A stretch of DNA of 64,000 nucleotides, from positions 22,314,001-22,378,000 of the forward strand of contig JAAOOA010000026.1 in NCBI GenBank assembly GCA_012861695.1, given 5' to 3'. The first letter of the stretch is position 1. Every line of letters begins with the position of its first letter. The notes beneath the pieces were generated by a model, which saw only the letters and a list, made by a program, of their open reading frames with translations, searched no databases and was not told where the DNA came from. Position numbers and translations under genes: made by a program. Shown in pieces: positions 1-10,625 of this stretch. Source of the DNA: Trematomus loennbergii (taxonomy: Eukaryota; Chordata; Actinopteri; Perciformes; Nototheniidae).

Positions 1-122
1 ATGTATTGTTTCAAAAAGCATTGTTGTTTCTATCTAAAAGACAAGAGATACTGACATGATCCCAGTGTGAACAAACTCAAAACACAGTTCATAAACTGGA
101 TTTTTTAACTTATGGAATGTTT

Positions 123-175
123 TTCACACACACACACACACACACACCACACACACCACACACACACACACACAC
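123..175. repeat. (CA)n microsatellite
   Basis: Imperfect CA dinucleotide repeat broken by cac/acc interruptions. Confidence 0.9.
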
Positions 176-483
176 CGTGTTACCGTTTATCTCCCCATTT
201 CAAAGCAAACTTTAACGATTGACATGAAAAGTTATTTCACCAAACCACACATATCATTTTAAGGGAAGATATTTTAAACATACTGCCGGGTGAACCCACA
301 TGGATATTTCATAAATGTCAGAGTAATTGTGTTGCATTCATTTAGTTTAAATATATTTGATCCTTTAGCTTGGTCTAATTCAATTATTTTTGCGACCAAA
401 TATGAAACAAAACAAAATCATAAAATAATCATGCAGAGAATGTCATGTCTCGCATTAAAAAAGACACGTCACCACAGACACAA

Positions 484-600
484 ATACACTTCTGTGAAAC
501 CTACCCACACACCACACACCACACACCACACACACACACCACACACACACACACACACACCACACCACACACACCACACACACACACACACACACCACCA

Positions 601-678
<78 letters not shown>
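484..678. repeat. long (CA)n microsatellite
   Basis: About 195 bp of CA repeat: the first half is interrupted by acc trinucleotides, the second is near-pure CA ending cgcg. All long ORFs overlapping this block are low-complexity His/Thr or Cys/Val artefacts. Confidence 0.95.
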
Positions 679-680
<2 letters not shown>

Positions 681-2517
681 GTCTTATCACAACACACAGA
701 CAGCATCTAAAGCGGCATATCTCACAGCCTGTCTTGAACACAACCACAGAGTGTGTTATCCATCTTTTGAACATCTGAGGTATACACAGTTACACAGCGT
801 GTGGATGAGCACAGAACCCATAGTCATAAAGAAAGCACAGCAACTATTGATGGGCCTAACAGTAAGAATGAATGGATGGATTACAGCACCTGATCCCTTG
901 CTTTTTTGGAATCAATGGCACAGTGGCTAAAAGTAATCAAATACTAGTTGTGCATTTTCAAAATGACATTTACAATTCCATTGCTATAGATGACCAACTT
1001 TATAATCCCTGATGTCAACAAGCATATAAGTAGAAACGGGGTGTTCTTACTTATTCTCAGTAATATTTCCAAGACAAACAAAAACAGCGGACAGAATGCA
1101 TTTAGAGAGATACAAAGAAAAAGGGACTTTCAGCAAACAGAAAGTGAACTGAGGCAGAAAGACAGAGAGATCAAGAGAGCTAGAAGAGCATCAGCTAAAC
1201 AACAGAAAAGGAAGAAATGAGTCAGAGACCAAGAGACAAAGACGCAGAGTGAGAGTCAGCTCAGCTCTGCTGTGGTTCAGCGCGTTTCCTGTCAGTGATA
1301 ATAATAGCTTTGTGTGTTCCTCTCTGCGAGAAGCGTGGGAGGAGGAGCGGCGATGTGACACGTGGGACGCTCTTACTGTCACTACAGGGGAAACAGCAAC
1401 ATCCCCTTCCACGTAATAGACACCCCGCTCAAGTTATCTTTATGCAGCTTCTTTGGAATCCACAGAATAAGTAAATTAAAGGAACAACACACTATATTAG
1501 CAAAGTAAAAGGACTGTTAGGTAGTTCAAGTGCCTCTAAGTTGCACCATACAGTAAAAGTGTATGTTCAGGCCTCTCTGAAGGCCACCACGTAGACCATG
1601 TGTGGTCACTGCAGGAGATAGGAGCTTTGCATCTATTGGCCGAAGAGGCTAGTGGTTTCACTTGTAACATGTTGGCAGTCAGGCTGGTTAGCAAGTCAAA
1701 AGTGGAACATCATGGTTATACCACAAGAGTCTCAAGAGAAACAAGTCAACCAAAGGATAAGACTGAGGTGGCAAATTTCGAAGGAAAAACAAACAACCAA
1801 CAAATTATAACACTTTTGACATCAGGTGTTGATGTCAAAACAGTGTCATGTAGTTTTAGAAAAAATATTAAGCCTCATGGAGAATCCATTGTAAAGGTTT
1901 AATTCATTTATGCCAACACTATCAATCAAATTCCTGGGAAAACCAAACAACCATATCAACCTGAAATGGTGGATCTCTGTCTGGTTCAAGGACATTGTTC
2001 CTTATTCTGTATAAAAATGTACTTCACGCTAAATTTGACAACACAATTCTTGCACACAACAGGCCTGTGTCCAGATCTCTGAAACATCATCTACAACCAT
2101 AATTTATGTACTGATTTAAATATAATAGCTGGCCAAGGTATCACCTTTACAGAACCCTTATTGGTGAATGCTCTCAGTTGAGAACTAGATCTATATAGAA
2201 TAATTGTTTAACTTTTAGCTCTATTTCAAAAAATAGATTCCTCATATCTATAAATGTAAATACGATGAATCTTTCCTTGTCAAAAATTAGCTGCAGATAT
2301 ATAGCTACAAATATAGTTAAGAGCGTGGAAGAAACTGACTCTGTTGTAGGATGACTTAAATTAACATATTTCAAAATGTACTGCTTCCTAACAACTGCTT
2401 CATCAGCTTCCATGTGACTGAAAATGACATTTGGAGAATGCATATGTAACTTTTCTACTAATTGGCTAGGGCAAAATAACCTTAAACTTAGGTACAATCA
2501 ATATCTAAATACATCCA
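679..2517. other. intergenic, no gene seen
   Basis: No conserved ORF. A more GC-rich patch at about 1230-1400 contains an E-box-like cacgtg and could be regulatory, but nothing identifies a gene there. Confidence 0.5.
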
Positions 2518-3574
2518 TTAAAGGTCACCTAACATGCTATTTTTAGGCAATAGCATAGGTCTCAGATATATAAAAATATATAAAAAACATGTCTATGAAG
2601 TGTTTTGCTCAAAATACCAAACAGATCACCCATTCTAGCCATGCCTCATATCCCTCCATTTCACTTCCTGTTTCAAAAGTGCTGATTTGGGGTATAAAGC
2701 TTTAAACAAAAAAAAATTGATGCAAAAAATAAGGAGGGGGCTGAGCTCATGCGGGACCCGGCAGCTACTGTCTAAACTAAATACTGCCGTGATGAAACGT
2801 CATATCATGGATTATCAAGGATTATTTCTGAAACAGTATGGAGCTCAAAGGCTTTCTCTCTTGCCGGTTATACCACAAGAGGCGCTTTCACACCGCAGTA
2901 CTTTTCCCACAAAGGTTCATCAGACTTAGTTCATCAGAATTATTCTCTCTGCGTTTGTGCGCTGGGCTAATGCTAATGCTAATAATGCTAATGTGAGGAT
3001 AATAAAATGGCGGCTTCACAAAACTTTTTGGGAGTTTTACGGGGCGTGGTTTGCAATCCGCCCAGCCAATCAGAAATGGGAACTTTTTCTCCCATGAAAG
3101 TCCAGGGACGGAAAAGGGGGTAAAAAGGTTCTCATGAACTAATTTCATGCAACATTTCGGAACTATATCGGAACTATAGTGGGAAAAGTACTGCGGTGTG
3201 AAAGCGCCTAAGGTGAGTTCCTTTTTATTTCCTGCTTCTTCACACACATGCTCTATCCAGTAGGCTACAGGTTAGCGAGTGTTAGCGATGCTAATGTAAA
3301 CATGCACCGACCATATTACGTCCAAAACAGTCGGGCATTGTTTCTGATAGCAACGTTTCTGATAGGACCGTGGGTCCACATTTCAGATATTACGTCATAT
3401 CGGACGCAAATCTGGATCAGCTCCGTTGTAGCCCCGTTTTTAGAGATTTGGGTACGGAGGAAAAGAGAGAGGGTTTTATTTTCTGACGCTGCGTGAGTTC
3501 CCCGACACACCGGGGACACATATTTATTATAAAAGACATCAAAAAGTGCATTTTGCATGATAGGTCCCCTTTAA
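2518..3574 (+). mobile_element. TTAA-bounded non-autonomous DNA transposon, family A copy 1, with nested element
   Basis: Starts ttaaaggtcaccta and ends gataggtcccctttaa, an inverted pair. The left 200 bp (aggtctcagatatata, aaataccaaacagatca, cctgtttcaaaagtgctg) and right end (ataaaagac, aaaaagtg) match two other copies at 31102-31623 and 34437-35563. No transposase is encoded. TTAA at both ends is seen; a piggyBac-type origin is only a guess. Confidence 0.75.
2880..3211. mobile_element. MITE with about 30-bp terminal inverted repeats nested in family A copy 1
   Basis: The left end aggcgctttcacaccgcagt and the right end actgcggtgtgaaagcgcct are near-perfect inverted repeats extending through acttttccca/tgggaaaagt. 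The interior (tgctaatgctaat, aaaatggcggct, gcccagccaatcagaa) recurs at about 14360-14665. Possible flanking aag repeats suggest a 3-bp target duplication of Harbinger type; this is tentative. Confidence 0.75.
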
Positions 3575-6500
3575 TGAATGTTGGGCTGGGATATATTTAA
3601 TTGTAATTACAGCATCACTGCGTTTTTATATATATATATCCACATGCACACATGATTTCCCAGACAGACATCAATGGTCAGAATTTGACCTCTCACTCAC
3701 TTTTGCATCAGTTTCAACGCACACAGGAGGTCAACAGTACAGAAGTTATTTTGGTGCAATATGTATTTGTGTGTACATGGAAACATAAACAACCACACAT
3801 ATACATATACCATCAGACTAACTCCCCCCCACCCACAGAATGACTTTAAGGCAACTAATTCAATGCTAAATATAGCTTTAAAAATGAAAACCACTTGTGA
3901 AACGGATTCAGACGTCATCACTTACATCCGTGTAAAATATTGTAAAACTCAAGGTGATTTTTCTTCCCTTCAACTTTGACCTATATGTAATAGAGCAACA
4001 TGATGCTTACTTATTAACTTTTATCATTACTTTTACTTAGTTATATCTACTTAATCCATGTTTAAGACTGGTGATTCTGAAAAGTGTGCAGCCAACATAA
4101 ATAGAAATGTCTTGCTTATTCAAATACAGGTAATTAATAAGAATGATGGACTCTGACAAGCTGTTATTTTTTCATTTGTGTCATTTGCAGAAAAAGTTGG
4201 TCCAGTGTGAGGATTCAGTAGCAGCTACGACGAGGTTTCGGATTTCAACGAACTGAATTCCCCCTCAGCCCTCCCTTATTGAACTTCTCAGAGAACATAC
4301 AGTAGCATTAATGTATTGTAAAAACGTAAAAGGCACTCTTGAGAGCCAGTTAGATACATTTTTATCTTCGATTTGATCTTTAATTGTATTAATCTGTGGG
4401 AATCTGTGCTGTCCTGTTTTTTCATTCTGACCTTGTTGCGGTTAAACTACTGAATTTCCACACAGAGATTAATAAAGGTCCATCTTATCTTATCTTATCT
4501 TTTTCCTTCCCTCCCCAGCGGTGTCTTGTCTTTGTGATTAGTCGTATATGTCTCCCCTTCTGTTATATTTGTTCCTGTCTGGTCCAGATGTGTGGAGTAT
4601 TTCGTCCCAATGTTCCTGCTCCTGCTCTTGTTTCCCCACAACCGGTCTGTACTCGTTCAGTTTTTTTATTTGGTTATTTTGCCTGTTTCCCTTTGTTTGT
4701 GTTAAAACGTTTTTGTTCGTCGTCAGTTTTTTTCTTAATTGAAAGCTCGATTTTCGTTACATATTCCTGCCTCTTTCGCTTACTGCATTTGGGTGAAACC
4801 TCTGACATACACCAAGGCAGTCCCCTAACAGAAAGATGCATTCTGTCAAATGTCAGACTCTCCATCATTTGTTGAACAATGTGAAACCTGAGAAGTTTCT
4901 ATACCCACCTTTTCTCCTACCTACAGTACCTCTACACACCAACACCCTACATACCCACCACATGTTTGCACATACACCTACTTCTTTCTTCTGTCTAACT
5001 CCCCTGAGTCGTTTCTTCAGAAGAAAACTGCGATATGCAAATCGTATCTTTGCACCTCCACATTGAAAATAAAAAATAAGCTTATTTTAAGCAACAATAT
5101 ATTTGAATATTGTTTTGGAAAATACAGAAACTTTGAACACTGCAGCAGTGGTGAGACCATTACAGGAAGCATGTGTTGGTAGACACCGACCTCATTTCAA
5201 TGGCAGTCAATTTCAACGCTTAAGTGTGGGAAGCTGCATCAATGACTTAGGGACTTCACCTGTGTCTGCAGTAACTGATGTGGCAGATGTGTTCTCGTAA
5301 GCACATTTTCTCAAGGTTGGGACACTGATTCATATTATTACGAGGGTATCTGAAGAAAAAAACTTTAAAACACAATAAAGAAGGTATGGTTGGCACTAGA
5401 AGTAATTTTCTATTTCAAATTCAAAGCCCGACATTTTTTATTTAATTCTCAGCTTCTGAGCAAAATGCCATGTACTGGTCTGAAATGTTCATCAAATATC
5501 ACAGGTCCTTATACCTGCATTCTTTCTAATGGCCAGCAGGAGCTGATTCCATTGGTCACAGAAAAACATTGATTCAAAGTTAATTTAATATGTTGGTTTA
5601 TATTAAATATGGTGTCAATCTCAAGTTTTAATGATCTTCAATAGAGCATGGTGTTCGTTTTGTCAATTGTGGTCCTATAAAGAGCAACGTATATTTAGCC
5701 ACTAGCGTCGTTACCACTGTGTTGTTTTTATAAAATTTGGAGTTGGATGTAAAAAAATGGTCTTGGTACCTGCCCTCTTGAGCTCCATCCTCTCGTTCAA
5801 TTATGGTCCCTTCTTTAGTCCCAACAAACCCAAGATGGCCTCGGCCAACATGCCAAACTGTAGGCCTTAAAACGGTAATCCAAGAAACTGGATTTTACTA
5901 TATTTTCTGTAAAAAAAGTAGGTATGGTCTGCATATTTGGAATTTCCATTAGTAGTAAGAAAAGACAACCCAAGTTTCTTGCTTTCCCAAGTAGAGAGAG
6001 ATCTGCACCAAAGATGGGGGAAAACTAAATTAAACTGAGAGGTTTGTGGGCAGTGAGGTTTGAAATGTAGGAACGGAAATTAAACGGGTCTAAAACCATA
6101 ACATTTTCAGGGATCATATAAAAGTCCTGATTAGTGGATATTCTTCCATAAAGACAGTAAAATGAGCCCAACCCGAACATGCGTGTGTTGGATAAGAGCA
6201 GGTTAGACTATCTACTAGATATTATGTGTACTTTGCTCTTATTTTTGCCATGTTTGTCCTCTTTTTTATTGCTCTAACAAAACTGTGGTCACAGTGCTGT
6301 ATGGGTGTGTCTATGGTTTACTTTAAAAGTCTCCATCTTTCTGTTAAACGAAGCAGCTACAGAGGACAGGAGTTTAAACCCAGCACATGTAAACTACCAA
6401 GCAAAGGTATTTAAATCTCTCATTTTAGATTTGTTTGTGTTTGTTTTTGTGTGAAAAAGAGGAATAGAGGAACATATGCCTTGACAGTTAGTAAGAGGTT

Positions 6501-7813
6501 TTTTGTTCAGCTTCAGTACTGTAGCTTAATGTCTGTTTAAAACTCAGCACCCAGATTGAGTGTTGAAGAAGACAGATTGTTTATCTTGTGGCAAAGTGAT
6601 CCACATTTTCCAAACCACCGCCAGCAAAAGCCAGACTACACAGACGAGCTGTGGTGGAGGTTTCATTCACTGTAGCCACACAGAGACAGTGTGATTACTC
6701 CCTGTGCACTGACAAGCTGAAAAGCTGCATTAAATATACTCTTCCTGTCAAATGACTGATGCTCTAATTCAAAAAGCAATGATACCCCATTAACGCTACT
6801 GAAGAATACCTTTTAGATAAACAAATACAATTAATGAAATGAAACTGGAGATTTGATTTAAAAATGGCTAAGAGCAGGCCTTGATGTTTAAGATGTGGTC
6901 GAAGCAACCAGTTAAAAGTAGTGCTTCCATTTGTATGTACAGTTCACATATCTCATGTTGATACCACTATTACAACACTATGGATGTATTGTAAAATGAT
7001 CAGGCTATACAAATATAATTTTAAATGATTTTAACAATCAAGATATTTGTCATGCTGTCCAGAGTCATGCATGTTTCAAACTTTGCAAACCTGACGCAGA
7101 GACTTGCAAAGCTCAGAAAATAATAAAATATCTGGCAAAAAATACACAGCAGTTGGAGGAGGCGTGGCTATCAGTTTGATTGACAGCAGGTGGCAGGCTG
7201 AGCACTGGCAGGAGCGTGAAAGAACAAACTTTAGCTGTAGCTCTTGTCATCCCTACACAGGTGTTGTTATAGAGGACTAAGGACCCCAGCAGCGATTTAG
7301 CAGGTATGTCTCATTAGATTAGCAGCTAATTAGCATTCTAGCCTGCAAACTGCCACTAGCTTTGCACTTCTACCTGGTAGTTCTTCTGCACTTTTGCCCT
7401 GTTCATGTTTGTCTGGTCGCTTGTTAAATCGGCTAAAGTGCACGAGACCTGTGCTCATGTTGTAAGTTAGACAAGAAAAGCTATAGTGGTCTACTCTCTA
7501 ACATGGAAACACGTTATCCAGCCATGTGGATTGTAGGCCTAACGATTATCTGTTAAATGTTTGATTCCTAGTAGCGTTATACAACTGTTAATCTCAGACA
7601 CTCATGCTCTCATACTGTACATACCTGCAAGGGGTGTCCATGCATTTGGGACAGAAAGGAGGTCATCACATATTAAAGTTGACGGTTATTGCAATGTGTC
7701 CTGGGTATTGAGGAGTTGCATGTGTTGTCTACTGCTTTTTGACTTCTGGCTTCTTCCCGTAATATTTCAGTATGTTTTTACATCTCTTTCAGTGAATATT
7801 CCAGCCAACAAAG
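3575..7813. other. intergenic with dispersed repeat fragments
   Basis: No gene. A likely LINE 3' end with an aataaaggtccatcttatct tail lies near 4440-4500. A dispersed repeat related to those at about 10285-10625 and 36420-36640 covers roughly 4515-4805. The sequence at 7150-7260 (ggaggcgtggctatcag, ttgattgacagcagg) resembles common fish repeats. The rest is AT-rich and unassigned. Confidence 0.5.
4515..4805 (+). repeat. dispersed repeat, family B
   Basis: Shares ccccagcggtgtcttgtctt, gtctggtccag and the end tactgcatttgggt with similar sequence at about 10285-10625 (tactgcatttgagtcc) and a start segment at 36435 (ccccagctgtgtcttgttt). This looks like diverged 3' ends of a retroelement; the exact class is unknown. 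Confidence 0.5.
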
Positions 7814-8298
7814 TAGGGCTGTGCAATTAATCGTATTTTAATCGCAATTACGATTTTGGCCTGCCACAATTACGAAAACAACATAATCGAAAAAAACTAT
7901 TATTTTGCTTTGCTAGGTTGTGACAGTGCAACATATTTGATCTAATTAATTTTGGTCTCATTTATTTGTATTTATCATATTTATATATGTTTAGTAGCTT
8001 GGGGAAGTGCGCTCCAAAATATTTGTTGATCTTGTTTATTGGTATTTATTATTTTGATATTATTTATTTAAATGTATCATTTATTTTATTTATCTTTGTA
8101 TTGGTTTTTCAGTTGAATTATACGTTCAGGGTAATCAACAGTTAAAAAGATACTGTTCAAATTATTATTTGTATTTGTTTTAAAGTTCAATAAATGGATT
8201 TTTTCAAAGTGAATGAATAATCGTATTTAATAATCGTGATATCAATTATTGACCCAAATAATCGTGATTATGATTTTTGCCATAATCGCACAGCCCTA
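7814..8298. mobile_element. hAT-type MITE with perfect 8-bp target duplication
   Basis: The 485-bp element starts tagggctgtgcaattaatcg and ends cgcacagcccta, an inverted pair, with cgattaat/ataatcg arms and an AT-rich core. The flanking 8-mer caacaaag is identical at 7806-7813 and 8299-8306, as expected for hAT insertion. No coding capacity. Confidence 0.9.
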
Positions 8299-8399
8299 CA
8301 ACAAAGTGTTGAGCAGAAACCCATTTCAGCACCAGTTGTCATGATACTGGTCTTATCTTGCATCCGGTTTTATTTTGAAATGGTTTTTCTCCTTTTGTA

Positions 8400-9527
8400 T
8401 AGAGTGGCGAAGTCCCTCCCCTTCCGGTGAGCCCCATGGGACCTTATTTCGGAAAAGTTATGCATTGAAGTCAATGGAGAGAGAAAGATTATCTTTCGAT
8501 CCCGTTTGAATTGTGCCACGAATTACACATATGATGTTTGTCAATTTAAAAGATAATTTTGCAAGTCAAAAAAAATAAAATGTGTCGTAAAACTGTGAAG
8601 TAACACATTTGTTTGTGTGAACCGCTCAATGAACTACATCTCTGGTCTCACAGAACAACACACGTCACCAAGATGGCCGTCACTACTGTCAACAAACCGA
8701 TTGGCTACCCTCACACTATCACCACAATGAAACACGTCCTGAAGAATGTCATGCAAAGCTGCCTGCCTGCCTTCCTTTGATTCTCTCTGAACTGCCTGGT
8801 CGTTTTAATGTTTAATGTCAACCATTTGTGCAGATAGCATGAAGTAGAGAAGATCGCTAGCGTTAGCGTTAGCATTTCTCCCCCGGGCTTAAATGGTGTA
8901 TTATAGAATGATCACACCGGTGACAGTACTATTCAAAGGGTTCACGAAATATGACTACTACTCTTACTGTTTAACATTTTGGGTTACTTAATGTTACTTC
9001 ATGTTAAGGCTAATAAAAATGACAAGGCTGTAATGCTAACTAACGTGCTAGCTACTAGCTAGGTAGCTAACTTGATCTACACACTCCTCTTTCATCAGAC
9101 GGGAAGCGAAAGAACAAGCAAGACTCATTGCTGGTATAACTAAGCACACAGGCATCTTGTGAAAGTTATCTTATCTGAGCCAGCGCCATATAGATAGATT
9201 CTATCTATATGGCGCTGATCGTATATACGGTATTATACGTGTATCGTAGTGTCTCAATTGTGACATCACTTACGCGACTCTGGGATTTGTAGTCTTTCTA
9301 GTTTCGTATTTTTCAAAGTCTTATATTTCAACAGTTTTAAGACAAACTGTGACTTTTTTTACATGGAAATGATTTTTTAAGATTGACAAACATCATATGT
9401 GTAATTCATGGCACAATTCAAACGGGATCGAAAGATAAGTTTTCTCTCCCCATTGACTTCAATGCATAATTTTTCCGAAATAAGGTCCCATACCCCGGAA
9501 GTAAGTGGGAGGGACTTCGCCACTCTA
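8400..9527. mobile_element. foldback element with long inverted arms and 5-bp target duplication, family C
   Basis: The left arm begins tagagtggcgaagtccctcc and the right arm ends ggagggacttcgccactcta. Imperfect inverted similarity runs about 180 bp (gaaagattatctttcgatcc, attacacatatgatgtttg). The 5-mer ttgta flanks both ends (8395-8399 and 9528-9532). A second, left-truncated copy lies at about 14667-15326. The interior holds no transposase. Confidence 0.85.
9181..9217. repeat. perfect inverted repeat, 17-bp arms
   Basis: Arms cagcgccatatagatag and ctatctatatggcgctg are separated by att, inside the family C element. It would form a stable hairpin. Confidence 0.9.
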
Positions 9528-9537
9528 TTGTATTAAT

Positions 9538-10268
9538 CAGTGGCGAGCCGTGAGCTTTATACCTAGGCCCTCTGACCCCCACCCCTTCCCTCGAAAAAAA
9601 GGGGAAAAAAGAGTTATTACGTCACAGCGTATACTTCAGCGGAATATCAAAACAACGGCCCAGGGTGCAAAACGCATCAATGACAGCGACCCTCTACCAC
9701 ACAAAACAACACCTGTGAACCCAATTTGTGTTCTTTGACATTGAAAATGATATTACATTGTGTTTGTTACTTTCGTTGTTACTTTTGTCTTAAGTGTAAT
9801 TTGGCATGCTTTTATTTTGAAGGCGAGTTCACGCTGTTGACAGGAAGTTGTTGTTGCTATGGAAACAAGAACAGTTTCACAGCGGGCGGAACTCGTCATA
9901 AAGTCCGCGATAATAAAACCCACCCATTTAGAGGGAAGATATGATTGGTCAATTGTACTGTCATTTGACATTACTCTCTCGTTCAGTTACTATAGCGGGC
10001 CCTCTGTGAATCGCAGAGAGGCCCGCTATAGTAACTGACATTCAAACAGAGACTGAACAGGCAGATTCGAAGGATTTATTTCTTTGGAAATGTTATTTTA
10101 TTAAATCAAGTTTTTTTTCGGTAAAACTAATGAAAAATATAACAAAAATATTATTAAAAAAATATATATTTAAAAAAAATATATATATTTTAATGTTTTT
10201 AAATATTATTTTTTGGAATATCTTAGGCCCTCACAGAGGGCCTAGAGGGCCCTGACGGCTCGCCACTG
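9538..10268. mobile_element. hAT-type non-autonomous element with perfect 8-bp target duplication
   Basis: 731 bp. Begins cagtggcgagccgt and ends acggctcgccactg. The 8-mer gtattaat is identical on both sides (9530-9537 and 10269-10276). The interior has an AT-rich region and a strong hairpin at 9982-10037. It inserted ten bases from the end of the family C element. Confidence 0.92.
9982..10037. repeat. internal hairpin of the hAT element
   Basis: tcagttactatagcggg...cccgctatagtaactga forms arms of about 24 bp around a short loop, with one extra base in the right arm. Confidence 0.85.
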
Positions 10269-10284
10269 GTATTAATGTTACTTC

Positions 10285-10625
10285 CTGTCTTTGTGTTTCC
10301 TGCCTGTTTTAGTGTCTTCTTCTTTTCACCTGCTTCCCTTTTGTTTTTGCAGACCCTTCCTAGCTGTGTCGTGTTTTTGGTAAATAGTCTTGTGTGCCAG
10401 TCTTCCTTCGGTTTGGCGTCTATGTTCCTGCCTGATTCCTCGCGTTCCTGTCCCTGTTACAAGTGCCTTCTGGTATCCAATCGCTCAGTTTTTCTTGGTT
10501 TGGTTTTACCTTGCTGGTCCCCCTGTTTTCTATTTTTCGTTATCAGCTTTGGTAAATTAAAAGTGTTATTGATGCCTGCCCCCTCTTTTTACTGCATTTG
10601 AGTCCAACCTCTTGCAAAACTGTGA
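10285..10625 (+). repeat. dispersed repeat, family B, second copy
   Basis: Similar to about 4515-4805 (tagctgtgtcgtgttttt, tttactgcatttgagtcc). Pyrimidine-rich, no conserved ORF. Confidence 0.5.

Noticed and set aside
290..930. Several 80-160 residue ORFs rich in His/Thr or Cys/Val
   Set aside because: They are translations of a CA/TG microsatellite in different frames, with no protein-like composition outside the repeat.
990..1220. 76-residue basic ORF with a Lys/Arg/Gln-rich end
   Set aside because: Comes from an aga/gaa-rich stretch. No similarity I recognise, no splice partners.
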